Positions 33,090-42,226 of a DNA stretch of 64,000 nt are shown here, piece by piece. A program made the translations under genes and the position numbers. Numbering within the stretch: position 1 is the stretch's first letter; each line of letters starts with the position of its first letter. The DNA is from an uncultured Pseudodesulfovibrio sp. Lineage in GTDB: Bacteria > Desulfobacterota > Desulfovibrionia > Desulfovibrionales > Desulfovibrionaceae. The stretch lies in assembly GCF_963662885.1 (NCBI RefSeq), contig NZ_OY760064.1, positions 186,001 through 250,000 on the forward strand. The letters run 5' to 3'. The notes below the pieces were generated by a model. It saw only the letters and a list, made by a program, of their open reading frames with translations. It had not been told where the DNA came from and made no database searches.

Positions 33090-33414
33090 GGACATTCCTC
33101 ATGGCGTGAATGATCGAATCAAAAAAGCATGCCAGCCGCTCGCGGTCAAGGTCCGGGTTCACCGGGTGGGGAAGAGGTTGTTTTTGGGCGCATCGGTTTG
33201 ACGCAAAAATGGCGTCAGGTGAACGAAGCCGTCGTATGTGTTCACCGAAAGGAGAAAGGCCGTATGGCTTACAGCTCGGCGCAGGGACGGGGTGGAGGGA
33301 AGCCCGACCCCACTGTCTCCCGCCACGATGGGCGGGAGGGTGAGGCCGGGAAAATCCGTTTTGCAAACCCGAAAGCCTGCGGAGCGCCCTGAGCCGAAGC
33401 CTGGGGGAAGGGGA
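33090..33414. other. 325-base intergenic region with two inverted repeats
   Basis: No convincing gene fills this gap. It contains TGACGC/GCGTCA (33199-33204 and 33212-33217) directly followed by GGTGAAC/GTTCACC (33218-33224 and 33240-33246), which could be hairpins or protein-binding sites. A 42-codon open frame with a ribosome-binding site starts at 33264 (separate entry). Confidence 0.4.
33264..33392 (+). CDS. Possible small ORF, 42 residues
   Basis: The frame begins MAYSSAQGRGGGKPDP and ends NPKACGAP, with an AGGAG site nine bases before the ATG. It is Gly/Arg-rich, with no recognisable domain, and lies just downstream of two inverted repeats. GC-rich intergenic DNA yields such frames by chance, so this is a candidate only. 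Confidence 0.22.
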   Translation: MAYSSAQGRGGGKPDPTVSRHDGREGEAGKIRFANPKACGAP

Positions 33415-36400
33415 CTATGCCCCCTTGCGCTCCACGGTTTCGAGCAGTTTGACAAGTTCCTTCTCCCACTTGGGACCACCCACGCATTCGGCCAGGTATT
33501 CCACGGCGTGCAGAACGCGGTTGGGCCGCTTCATCTGGAGCATGGAACGCTTGATGCCGATCTTGCACGACGGGCAGCCGACCACGATGGGCCGCTTGCG
33601 GTCGAGACCGAGGTCGTCCCGCAGCTGTTCCTGCTTGCGCTCGCGCAGCCTGTTGTAGATGGCCGGGCTGGTCATGGCTCCCATTCCGGACTCGCCGCAG
33701 CAGCCAGGAGAGAGGTCCACGTCCGTGCCGGTAATCTTGGACAGGGCCGCGCGGTACATCTCCGGAGCCTTGAGCTTGGGTACGCCGGTCCACTCCATAT
33801 GGCAGGCCGAGTGGTACAGGACCGCTTCGGTCTGGCGAACGGCGGGCAGCCGCTCCATGAGGAACTGGACAACATCCAGGTGTTTGAGCGGGTCGGCCAG
33901 CTCCGAGGAGAAGTCATAGGTCTCCAGCGACTCGCGGCAGGTGCCGCAGGCCGTGAGCAGGGTGGTGGCCTTCAGGCCCGCCTTGCCGGTCTTGACCAAC
34001 AGGTCCAGGAACTCCTGAACGTTGCGGTGCCGGTTGGTCTTGTAGGCCTCTTCGCAGCCCGAGGCGAGCAGCGGGTAGCCGCAACACATGTGGTGATCGG
34101 GCAGGACCACGTTCACACCGCTCTTGAGCAGCAGGTAGACCGAGGCCATGCCGATGGGCCGGGAGAAGAGCGAAGCGCCGCAACCCGGGAAGTAGAGCAC
34201 GGTCTCGTCGCGGTCCGCGTTCGGGTTCTTGAACACCGAACCCTCTTCGAGATGGAGCTTTTCCGACAGGTTGTGGTAGTCCATGTCCGGGGTATGGTGT
34301 TTGACCACGGGCGACTGGATGCGTGACAGCCAGCGGGCCGGGACCATGCCCAGGGTCTTGTCCTGGATGGACTGGCCGATGGACAGGAATTTGGCAGCCA
34401 CAGGCAGGGTCTGGGCCGGGTTCTTGGCCAGATTGCGCAGCACGATCTGCTTGAGCGGATGGCCGGACTTGCCCTTGGAGTCGAGGAACGAGCGCATGGA
34501 CAGGGCGGCACCGGCCGAGTCGATCTTGACCGGGCAGGCGGCCTGGCACTTACCGCAGGCCGTGCAGTGTTCCATGAGGTCGCGCAGTTCCTTCATCAGC
34601 TCATGGGCGGGCTCGCCCGTCTGAATCTGCGAATAGTAGATGCCCTCGATGAGCGCACCCAGCGCGATGTTCTTGTTGCGCGGGTGATACATCAGGCCGC
34701 GCGCTGGCTGATACATGGGGCAGACCTGTTTGCACTTGCCGCAGCGGGTGCAGGTCTGGATGTTCTTGAGCAGCCCCATGAGCGCTTCCTTGTCCTTGAG
34801 CGCCGTGCCGTCCAGGTCATGGATCAGCCGGTTGAAGGAGAAGGTGAACGGCGTGCTCGGCAGGGTCTTGGAGGTCAGCTTGCCGGGGTTGAAGACCCCA
34901 TTGGGGTCCACCTGTTTGCGGTATTCGCTGAGCGCCTTGATCTTTTCGTCGCTCAAAAAGCCGATCTTGGTGATGCCGATGCCGTGTTCGCCGGACACCT
35001 GGCCGCCCATCTCCAGCACCTTGGTCATGACCGTGTCCGCGGCCTCGTGGGCGGCGGCCAGCATCTCGGCGTCGTTGGAGTTGACCGGCAGGTTGACGTG
35101 GCAGTTGCCATCGCCTGCGTGCATGTGGTTGGCGATGACGATGCGCTTGAGCTGCAGCTCCTGCCACAGGGCTTTGATCTCGCGATCGAGCTTGGGGTAG
35201 GTGTCGCGCAGCTTGAGGAACAGGAACCGGCATTGGGCTTCCTGCTCCACGTCCGAGAAGTCGTTGGAGGTGATCTCACGGTCCAGGATGGCCCGGATGC
35301 GCTCGCGCGCCTCCTTGATATCCTTGTCGTTCGGATTGACGCCCTCCAGGTCTTCGACCTTGTCCAGGGTGGCCGCGTAGATGTTCGCCAGATAGATGAG
35401 GTTCAGGTCCTCGAGGAACTCCGAGAACTGGGGGATGACCTCCATGGGAATGACCACGTCCTCGTTGATCTTGAATCCCGAGGTGCGCCGGGCGATGGCC
35501 GACAGCTTGTGGCGGTCCTCCCAGAAGACTTCGGCTTCGCGTTCGTCGCGGGCGGCGAAGATGTCCACGCCGTCATAGGGCTGGGCCAGGGCGAGCACGG
35601 TCTGGCAGGCGGCGTCCAGGGCCTCCCTGCTGTCCGAATCCAACTGCATGATGATGACCGAGATGGGGTCGCCTTCATATTGGGTGGACTTGGTCTGGTA
35701 CTCGATGGCCTGGACGTATTTGGGGCCGAATTCCTCAAGGGCCGAAATCTTGACCAGGTCGCCTTCCTCGCGGATGTTGTCACGCATGTTGACCACATCC
35801 TTGATGACCAGCATGGCGTTGCCCATGGACCGGCCGAAGAACTCCAGACAGAGCACCTGGGAATGGGCCAGGGTGGGGTAGCAGACGAAGGTCGCCGTGG
35901 TGATGATTCCGTCCGTGCCTTCCTTCTGCACGCCAGGCAGGCCGCCCAGGTACTTGTTGGACACGTCCTTGCCCAGGCCCGGGCCGCGGATTTCGTCGCC
36001 GTTGAGCGTCACGGTGTCCAGCAGTTTGCCCTGCTGGTCCAGGATCTCGAACACGGCCGTGTCAAAGGGATAGATCTTGTGGCGCGGGTGATTCTTGCGG
36101 CGGACTTCGATGAGCGTGCCGTCGGGCCGGACCATGCGATAGCTCAGGATGTTGTCGATGGTCGTGCCGTATTCGAAGGCGAAGGGGCCGCCCGCGTTTT
36201 CCGAGATATTGCCGCCCAGCGAGGAACCCGCCTTGGAGGCCGGGTCAACGGTGAAGAGCAGCCCTTTCTTGGCGGCGGCCTGGATGGCGTTCAGGGTGAT
36301 CACGCCGGACTGGGCGGTCATGGTCCGTTCGGCCGGGTCGATGTTGATAATCTTCTTGAAGCGGGAGAGCGACAGGATCACGCAGCGCGCCTCGGCCGGG

Positions 36401-36936
36401 ATGGCCCCGCCGGTCGCGCCCGTGCCGCCGCCGCGCGGGATGACGCCGAAGTGCATCTCGTTGGCCAACCGGACGATGCCCTGAATCTGGGACTCGTCCT
36501 CGGGGAAAAGCACGAGCATGGGCAGTTCCATGCGCAGGTCGGTGGCGTCGGTTGCCGACTCGATGCGCGAGTGCGGCTCGTTGCCGATGGCGTCCTCGGG
36601 CATGAACTTCTTCAGACGCGAGACGATGTCGTCGCGGAAGGCCAGTTCGTTCTCGTGGCGCTCCCAGAACAGTTCGATGCCTTTGGTCAGGATGGTGGCG
36701 AACTCGCGGTCCAGCATGGGCCGGGACATGTTCAGCCGTCGTTCCACGGCGGTCTTGACCAGTTCGGGGTCGATGAACGGGTTGTAGCGCACCAGAAAAA
36801 GTTCGGCGGCCAGGTTCGAGGCAAGCTTCTTGACCTTTTCGGGCCAGTGCTGAAACTGTTCCATGTCCACCACCCCGAAGGCGCGGGTGATGAGCTGTTC
36901 GTCGGAAATCGATATATGGGGTCCAAGCTGGGCCAT
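33415..36936 (-). CDS. FAD-linked oxidase / 4Fe-4S / CCG-domain protein, D-lactate-dehydrogenase-like
   Basis: 1173 residues, a one-chain fusion of GlcD-like and GlcF-like parts. The FAD domain (near residues 140-290) has VIPRGGGTGATGGAIP and GSSLGGNISENAGGP; the FAD-linked C-terminal domain contains NHMHAGDGNCHVNLPV and SGEHGIGITK. Two 4Fe-4S motifs, CTRCGKCKQVCP near 727 and CTACGKCQAACP near 792, are followed by two CCG domains (PGCGASLFS with HHMCCGYP; SACHMEW with PGCCGESG). Such proteins oxidise D-lactate or a related hydroxy acid and pass electrons to the menaquinone pool or another redox partner. About 130 extra N-terminal residues are unassigned. Monocistronic. Confidence 0.9.
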   Translation of the reverse strand: MAQLGPHISISDEQLITRAFGVVDMEQFQHWPEKVKKLASNLAAELFLVRYNPFIDPELVKTAVERRLNMSRPMLDREFATILTKGIELFWERHENELAFRDDIVSRLKKFMPEDAIGNEPHSRIESATDATDLRMELPMLVLFPEDESQIQGIVRLANEMHFGVIPRGGGTGATGGAIPAEARCVILSLSRFKKIINIDPAERTMTAQSGVITLNAIQAAAKKGLLFTVDPASKAGSSLGGNISENAGGPFAFEYGTTIDNILSYRMVRPDGTLIEVRRKNHPRHKIYPFDTAVFEILDQQGKLLDTVTLNGDEIRGPGLGKDVSNKYLGGLPGVQKEGTDGIITTATFVCYPTLAHSQVLCLEFFGRSMGNAMLVIKDVVNMRDNIREEGDLVKISALEEFGPKYVQAIEYQTKSTQYEGDPISVIIMQLDSDSREALDAACQTVLALAQPYDGVDIFAARDEREAEVFWEDRHKLSAIARRTSGFKINEDVVIPMEVIPQFSEFLEDLNLIYLANIYAATLDKVEDLEGVNPNDKDIKEARERIRAILDREITSNDFSDVEQEAQCRFLFLKLRDTYPKLDREIKALWQELQLKRIVIANHMHAGDGNCHVNLPVNSNDAEMLAAAHEAADTVMTKVLEMGGQVSGEHGIGITKIGFLSDEKIKALSEYRKQVDPNGVFNPGKLTSKTLPSTPFTFSFNRLIHDLDGTALKDKEALMGLLKNIQTCTRCGKCKQVCPMYQPARGLMYHPRNKNIALGALIEGIYYSQIQTGEPAHELMKELRDLMEHCTACGKCQAACPVKIDSAGAALSMRSFLDSKGKSGHPLKQIVLRNLAKNPAQTLPVAAKFLSIGQSIQDKTLGMVPARWLSRIQSPVVKHHTPDMDYHNLSEKLHLEEGSVFKNPNADRDETVLYFPGCGASLFSRPIGMASVYLLLKSGVNVVLPDHHMCCGYPLLASGCEEAYKTNRHRNVQEFLDLLVKTGKAGLKATTLLTACGTCRESLETYDFSSELADPLKHLDVVQFLMERLPAVRQTEAVLYHSACHMEWTGVPKLKAPEMYRAALSKITGTDVDLSPGCCGESGMGAMTSPAIYNRLRERKQEQLRDDLGLDRKRPIVVGCPSCKIGIKRSMLQMKRPNRVLHAVEYLAECVGGPKWEKELVKLLETVERKGA

Positions 36937-37105
36937 GTCTTATTACTCCATGGGTGGGGGTGAAGGGAAGAGGAGTAAGACCTTTTTTGCCGGTTGGCAA
37001 GTTTTGCGGCCCCACCAAGATTTCCGGAGGCGCAAGGCGAGGCTTGTCAGCGGTTCCGATCGGTGCCCACGAGTTCCATGCCGCACCCTCCTGCCTTTGT
37101 CCATC

Positions 37106-37132
37106 TTGCGTTTCCGACCAGCCCGTTATACT
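37106..37132 (+). promoter_or_regulatory. Possible promoter of the serine-biosynthesis genes
   Basis: TTGCGT (37106-37111), a 15-base spacer and TATACT (37127-37132), about 70 bases before the aminotransferase start. Confidence 0.4.
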
Positions 37133-37201
37133 GATCAAAAACATTTTTCATGGTACGGAGCTGACTTTTCTTTTTGTCACAATCACTGAAGGGTAGAGAC
37201 T

Positions 37202-38341
37202 ATGAGCAAGCCGAATTTTGCGCCTTTGAAACTGTTCATCACCGGGCCGACCTACATACGGCAGGACGTCAAGGAAGCGGCCCTGTTGCCCGAATTCGGG
37301 CACCGGGATACGGAGAACGACCTGCGCTGCGTACCCATCCGCGAGAATCTGCGCAAGCTCGCCGGGTGCGGGGATGACTTTGAGCCGATCCTCTGCCTTG
37401 GCTCCGGTTCCACCGCCATGGAGACCTCTGTCCGCTCCCTGGTGGCCGACGGGGAAACCATCCTGAACGTTTCCGTGGGGGCGTTCGGCGACATGTACTA
37501 CAACATCGCCGTCAGCAACGGGAAAAAGGCCGAGAACCTCAAGTTCGATTACGGCCAGGCCATCGACCTGAACGTGCTGGAAGACAAACTCAGGGAGCTG
37601 AAGCCCGAGGTTGTCTCCTTCACCCACAACGAGACCTCCACCGGCGTTGTCAACGACGTTAAGGCCGTGTGCGAAGTCATCTGCAAGCATGGTGCCATGC
37701 CCCTGGTGGATGGCGTGTCCATCTTCGGCGGCGCGCCGCTCGATCTGTCCGAATCCGGTGCCGCCATGTATTCCACGGCCACGCAGAAGTCCTTGGGCCT
37801 GCCTGCCGGTTTCGGCATCGGCTTCGTCTCGAAAGAGGCCGAGGAAAAGGCCGCGAAGGTGACCAACAAGGGCCATCACCACGACATCACCAAGCATTTG
37901 GACAAAGCCCGCAAGAATCAGACCCTGACCACGCCGAACACCTGCCTGGTCAACCAGATGTGGTACCAGCTCGACCGCATCGTGAACGAGGAAGGCATCG
38001 AGAACCGCTTCGCCCGTCATGCGGCCATGCGCGGCCAGGTGGAGCAGTGGGTCGCCGGGATCGACGGGTACGAAATGTTCGCCGCCGAGGGCTATCGTTC
38101 GCCCACCTTGTCCACGGTGCGTTGCCCCAAGGGCGTGACCCTGGCCCAGCTCAAGAATGGTGTGAAGGAAGGCCTGCGCGACGAAGGGTATCTCATGGAC
38201 CCGGGCTACGGGAAGATGAACGCCGCCCTGGAGGAAGCCGGGCGCGGACTGGTTTTTCGAGTTGGCCACATGGGCGACATCACGCCTGAAATGCTTGCTG
38301 AGTATCTGGATAAGCTCGAGGTGGAGTTGAAAAAACTCTAA
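37202..38341 (+). CDS. Class V aminotransferase, probable phosphoserine aminotransferase
   Basis: 379 residues. Fold-type-I class V enzyme related to serine-glyoxylate/alanine-glyoxylate aminotransferases. Seen: FITGPTYIRQDV at the N-terminus, LGSGSTAMETSVRSL, FTHNETSTGVVND, LVDGVSIFGG with the PLP-contacting Asp, and the Schiff-base Lys196 in STATQKSLGLPAG. It stands 117 bases upstream of serA on the same strand, so the likely job is converting 3-phosphohydroxypyruvate to phosphoserine, done by class V enzymes of this subgroup in some Deltaproteobacteria and archaea. No serB-type phosphatase is nearby. Confidence 0.85.
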   Translation: MSKPNFAPLKLFITGPTYIRQDVKEAALLPEFGHRDTENDLRCVPIRENLRKLAGCGDDFEPILCLGSGSTAMETSVRSLVADGETILNVSVGAFGDMYYNIAVSNGKKAENLKFDYGQAIDLNVLEDKLRELKPEVVSFTHNETSTGVVNDVKAVCEVICKHGAMPLVDGVSIFGGAPLDLSESGAAMYSTATQKSLGLPAGFGIGFVSKEAEEKAAKVTNKGHHHDITKHLDKARKNQTLTTPNTCLVNQMWYQLDRIVNEEGIENRFARHAAMRGQVEQWVAGIDGYEMFAAEGYRSPTLSTVRCPKGVTLAQLKNGVKEGLRDEGYLMDPGYGKMNAALEEAGRGLVFRVGHMGDITPEMLAEYLDKLEVELKKL

Positions 38342-38458
38342 CCGGGGCTGCGACGGTCCAGGCCCGATCCATACCACTTCAACCGATTCGAGGAAGCGCC
38401 ATTTGATTTAGGGAAGCCCAAAACGTCCGACAATGCAGCATATCAAGGGGAAGCGACC

Positions 38459-39643
38459 ATGCGGATACTTGCCAACGACGGTATCGTGGAAGAAGCGCAG
38501 AAGTACTTGAAACAGCAGGGATTCACCGTGGAGGCCGAGAAACGTGACGAGGAGGACCTCCTCTCCGAGATCGGCTCCTTCGACGCCCTGCTTGTGCGAT
38601 CGGCCACCAAGGTCAACAGGGCCCTGCTGGAGGCCGGAGTGAAGGACGGGGGCAAGCTCAAGATCGTCGGACGTGGCGGGGTGGGCACGGACAATATCGA
38701 CCTGGAAGCGGCCAAGGCACTGGGCGTGATCGTCAAGTTCGCGCCCAACGGCAACACCAACGCCACGGCGGAGCACGCCCTGGGCCTGATGTTCGCCATC
38801 GCCCGCAAGGTGCCGTTTGCCCACCGAACCCTCATGGGCGGCACCTGGCACAAGAAGCGGTTCCGGGGCGTGGAGCTGTTCGGCAAGACGCTCGGCATCA
38901 TCGGTTGCGGCCGCATAGGCCAGGCCGTGGCGACCAAGGCCTCGGCGCTGGGCATGAAGGTCCTGGGCTACGATCTCTACCGCTCCATCGACGCCCCCCT
39001 GACATACGTGGACACCGTCGAGGAGTTGCTGCGCAAGGCCGATTTCGTGTCCCTGCACTGCGGCGGTGTCGATCCGGTCATCAGGGAACCGGAACTCGCA
39101 CTGATGAAGGACACCGCCTATCTGATCAACGCTTCGCGTGGCAGGAACGTGTCCGAGGACGCCCTGTATCGTGCGCTCAAGACCGGGCAGATAGCGGGCG
39201 CGGCGCTCGATTGCTACGAGACCGAACCCAAGCGCGAGGGACTGCCCTTCGTCAACAAGCTCCAGGAGTTGGACAACATCGTCATGTCCGCCCATCTGGG
39301 CGCGTCCACCAACAATGCGACCATCCGCACGGGGCTGGAGATCGCCGAGGTGGTCACCGGCTACCTCAAACGCGGAGAGTACGGAAACTCCGTGAACGTG
39401 GGCGAGACGGTGGAAGAGGAAGGGGCCGACGTCTACACCATCTTCATCACCCACGAGGACAAGCCGGGCATGTTCGGCAAATTCGGCACCCTCATGGGCG
39501 AGATGGGGGTGAATATCCGTGAGAACAATTCCCGCAAGCTCGGTGAGCAGGTCCAGACCGTATACATGGTCCACGCCAAGCCCGATGAAACGGTGCGCAA
39601 TGCCCTCAGCGCCATTCAGGGCGTGAACCGGGTCACCATCTGA
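38459..39643 (+). CDS. serA: D-3-phosphoglycerate dehydrogenase
   Basis: 394 residues. It oxidises 3-phosphoglycerate, the first step of serine synthesis. NAD-binding GIIGCGRIGQAVA, the catalytic Arg in NASRGRNVSEDAL, the Glu in DCYETEP and the His in SAHLGASTNNA are present. A C-terminal ACT domain (YTIFITHEDKPGMFGKFGTLMGEMGVNI) suggests serine feedback. It lacks the longer ASB domain of type-1 enzymes. A GGGGAAG ribosome-binding site precedes the ATG. A strong terminator follows. Confidence 0.93.
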   Translation: MRILANDGIVEEAQKYLKQQGFTVEAEKRDEEDLLSEIGSFDALLVRSATKVNRALLEAGVKDGGKLKIVGRGGVGTDNIDLEAAKALGVIVKFAPNGNTNATAEHALGLMFAIARKVPFAHRTLMGGTWHKKRFRGVELFGKTLGIIGCGRIGQAVATKASALGMKVLGYDLYRSIDAPLTYVDTVEELLRKADFVSLHCGGVDPVIREPELALMKDTAYLINASRGRNVSEDALYRALKTGQIAGAALDCYETEPKREGLPFVNKLQELDNIVMSAHLGASTNNATIRTGLEIAEVVTGYLKRGEYGNSVNVGETVEEEGADVYTIFITHEDKPGMFGKFGTLMGEMGVNIRENNSRKLGEQVQTVYMVHAKPDETVRNALSAIQGVNRVTI

Positions 39644-39665
39644 TCGCGAGCGTTAAATGGATTTC

Positions 39666-39702
39666 AAGAAGGGCCGGAGGTATTCCTCCGGCCCTTCTTG
39701 TT
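39666..39702 (+). terminator. Rho-independent terminator after serA
   Basis: A perfect 15-bp stem (39666-39680 with 39685-39699) with a TATT loop, followed by TTCTTGTTT. Confidence 0.88.
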
Positions 39703-39792
39703 TCCCAATCGTCACATTAAAATAATGGATGGAAATGAATCTCTGTTGGATGACGTGCTGATACAGTAGTCATTCTCAGGAAGGAGATTCGC

Positions 39793-41952
39793 ATGTTCCA
39801 TGGATTGAAACTCAGAACCAAATTGATGATCGGCTTCGGTACCGCAAGCTTCCTCCTGCTCGTGGTCGTGGCCCTTTACCAATTTGCCAATACAGCGTCG
39901 GTACGGGATTTCGACCGGTTGTTGCAAGAGCAGGTGGCGATCAGCTCTCACGCAAGGCAGGCGGAGATCGCCATGCTGCAATGCCGTCGCAATGAAAAGG
40001 ATTTTCTCCTTCGACTGGACAAGAAATATGTCTCGACGCTTGAGGCCAATCTGAACCGTGTGAAGGAGCAGGCGGCCGCCATCGAGCCGCTGGCCACGGC
40101 TATCGGCCAGCCGGAACTGGCGGGCAAGGCCCGGTCCGTTGAGGCTGCGGCCGCCGAATACATGGCCGCTTTTCAGGAGTTGGTCGCTGCCTGGGAGCGC
40201 CGCGGGCTGACCCCGGATTCCGGCCTTCAGGGCACGTTCCGGGATGTGGTCCATGCGGCGGAATCCTCTTTCGAGCGGCATCAAGTTCAGGACCTGTACA
40301 TCGACATGCTCTTCATGCGTCGTTGGGAAAAGGATTTCCATCGTACCGGCGCGGACCGCTACCTGAGCCGCCTGCTCGACACAATGGACCGGTTCGAACA
40401 CGACCTGAGCCTCAAGGAAAAGAGTGCGCTGCTTGATGATGTGGCCAAGGAGTTGGCCGCGTATCGGGCCGCCTTCGATCTCTTCCGCACGAGCCGTTCC
40501 GAAGCCGATTACCAGGTTGTCCGCTCCGTGGCCGGGAACGTGGAGAAGCTCCTGGATTCCGTGTTCGTGCCTGACGTCAAGGGGCTCCTGCTCATGGTCC
40601 GTCGTGGTGAAAAGGATTACCTGCTGCGCGGACAGGAAAAATACGTGCACAAGACCCACGCCAGCCTGGAGAAGCTCGTTGCCGCCTTTGAACGGTCCGG
40701 TGCGGACGAAAAGTTCGTGAACGAGGCCGTTGCCATGACCAAGGCGTATGCGGTGTCTTTTGATGCGCTGGTGGCCGAGGATGGACGTATCAGCGAAATC
40801 ACCGAGCGGATGCGCAAGGCCGTCCACGCCATCGAGCCGCTGGTGGAGAATCTTTCCGTGGAAGGTGAGCGGCTGGCCGGTGAGCGTGCCGTGGAAGTCG
40901 GGACTCGTGCGGCCTGGCTGGCCCGGCTGGCCATGGGCATCGGACTGCTGGCCATTGTGCTGAGCCTGGTGTTTGCCGTGTTCATCGTGCGGGGCGTGCT
41001 CGGTCAACTCGGTACTGACCCCATGGAGCTGGTGCGCATCACGCGACTCATCGCGGAGGGCCGACTCGGCGTACGGTTCGATGGGACAAAGGACGGCAGA
41101 TCGGTCTACGGGGCCATGCGGTCCATGGTCGAAAAGCTGGTCGGTGTGGTCAAAGACGTTTCCGAGGCGTCTTCAAGCGTGACCACCGGGGCCGAGGAAC
41201 TGAACGCCACGGCCGAGGTCGTGGCCGAGGGGGCCAATCAGCAGGCTGCCGGAGTGGAAGAGGTTTCGGCCAGCATGGAGCACATTGTGGACTCCATCAG
41301 GCAGAACTCCGAGAACGCGGCCAAGACCGAGGCCATGTCGCGGCAGGCCAGCGGCGACGCCGAGGAGGGCGGTCGGGCCGTGGGCGAGACCGTGGAGGCC
41401 ATGCGCGAAATCGCGGAGAAGATATCCATCATCGAGGAGATCGCCAGGCAAACCAATCTGCTGGCCTTGAACGCGGCCATCGAGGCTGCCAGGGCGGGCG
41501 AGCAGGGCAAGGGGTTTGCCGTGGTCGCGGCCGAAGTCCGCCAACTGGCAGAGCGCAGCGGAAAGGCTGCCGCCGAGATCAGCGAATTATCCCACAAGTC
41601 CGTGACCGTGGCCGAAAAGGCCGGGGGCATGTTGGCAAAAATGGTTCCGGATATCCTGCGAACCTCGGAGCTGGTTCAGGAGATTTCGGCGTCCAGCAAT
41701 GAGCAGTCCAATGGAGCAAGCCAGGTGAACAGCGGGATTCAGGGGTTGGATGAGGCCATCCAGCAGAACGCTTCGGCCTCCGAGGAACTGGCTTCCACCG
41801 CCGAGGAATTGTCGGGGCAGGCCAAGCAGTTGCATTTTGCCATCGGCTTCTTCGATTTGACGGATTTGGGTGGGGACGGCGGGTACGCGTCCCCCAGGGC
41901 GCTGCCCGGCTCTTCGGGGGTTGCGCAGAGCGATGGCCTTGAACGGTTCTGA
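39793..41952 (+). CDS. Methyl-accepting chemotaxis protein with repeated HBM-like periplasmic helices
   Basis: 719 residues. A membrane segment (residues 12-30) leads to a periplasmic region of about 345 residues, a second membrane segment near 377-400, a HAMP-like linker and the cytoplasmic signalling domain with the hairpin tip IEEIARQTNLLALNAAIEAARAGEQGKGFAVVAAEVRQLAERS. The periplasmic part carries three copies of an RRxEKD(F/Y)xxR motif (near residues 65, 176 and 270), the signature of helical bimodular (HBM) sensors, where two are usual. A GGAAGGAG site precedes the ATG. No CheW-binding pentapeptide for CheR is visible at the C-terminus. Ligand unknown. Confidence 0.93.
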   Translation: MFHGLKLRTKLMIGFGTASFLLLVVVALYQFANTASVRDFDRLLQEQVAISSHARQAEIAMLQCRRNEKDFLLRLDKKYVSTLEANLNRVKEQAAAIEPLATAIGQPELAGKARSVEAAAAEYMAAFQELVAAWERRGLTPDSGLQGTFRDVVHAAESSFERHQVQDLYIDMLFMRRWEKDFHRTGADRYLSRLLDTMDRFEHDLSLKEKSALLDDVAKELAAYRAAFDLFRTSRSEADYQVVRSVAGNVEKLLDSVFVPDVKGLLLMVRRGEKDYLLRGQEKYVHKTHASLEKLVAAFERSGADEKFVNEAVAMTKAYAVSFDALVAEDGRISEITERMRKAVHAIEPLVENLSVEGERLAGERAVEVGTRAAWLARLAMGIGLLAIVLSLVFAVFIVRGVLGQLGTDPMELVRITRLIAEGRLGVRFDGTKDGRSVYGAMRSMVEKLVGVVKDVSEASSSVTTGAEELNATAEVVAEGANQQAAGVEEVSASMEHIVDSIRQNSENAAKTEAMSRQASGDAEEGGRAVGETVEAMREIAEKISIIEEIARQTNLLALNAAIEAARAGEQGKGFAVVAAEVRQLAERSGKAAAEISELSHKSVTVAEKAGGMLAKMVPDILRTSELVQEISASSNEQSNGASQVNSGIQGLDEAIQQNASASEELASTAEELSGQAKQLHFAIGFFDLTDLGGDGGYASPRALPGSSGVAQSDGLERF

Positions 41953-41963
41953 GTGTGAAATTG

Positions 41964-42000
41964 AAAAAAGGGGGTCGGCAAATGCCGACCCCCTTTTTTT
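41964..42000. terminator. Bidirectional Rho-independent terminator
   Basis: A stem of about 16 bp (A6-GGGGGTCGGCA with TGCCGACCCCC-T7) between the convergent chemoreceptor and YqaE genes. It overlaps the last base pairs of the YqaE stop codon. Confidence 0.92.
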
Positions 42001-42157
42001 ATCGCCTGGAAAGCAGCCAGATGACGTGCACCAGCCCGGGGAAGTAGCCGAGCAGGGTCAGGAGCAGGTTGACCCAGAATTGCAGCCCGAGTCCGACCTT
42101 GAGAAAAGCGCCAAGCGGGGGGAGGAGGATGGAGATGATGATGCGTAGAATTTCCAT
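41999..42157 (-). CDS. YqaE/Pmp3-family small membrane protein
   Basis: 52 residues: MEILRIIISILLPPLGAFLKVG followed by LGLQFWVNLLLTLLGYFPGLVHVIWLL. This is the two-helix PMP3/UPF0057 pattern (ILPPLGVF..G near the first helix, LLTLLGYxPGxxHAxW in the second). Such peptides are membrane-potential or osmotic stress proteins. An AGGAG site lies six bases before the ATG. Its stop overlaps the shared terminator. Confidence 0.92.
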   Translation of the reverse strand: MEILRIIISILLPPLGAFLKVGLGLQFWVNLLLTLLGYFPGLVHVIWLLSRR

Positions 42158-42226
42158 GGGGGCTCCTTGGTTCAATAATTACGGATAATTATTCTTATCG
42201 TATTTTTCCGCGGCGGGCAATGTTGG

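Noticed and set aside
34459..36963. 834-codon plus-strand frame opposite the FAD/Fe-S oxidoreductase
   Set aside because: No recognisable domain; the opposite strand has intact FAD, 4Fe-4S and CCG motifs.
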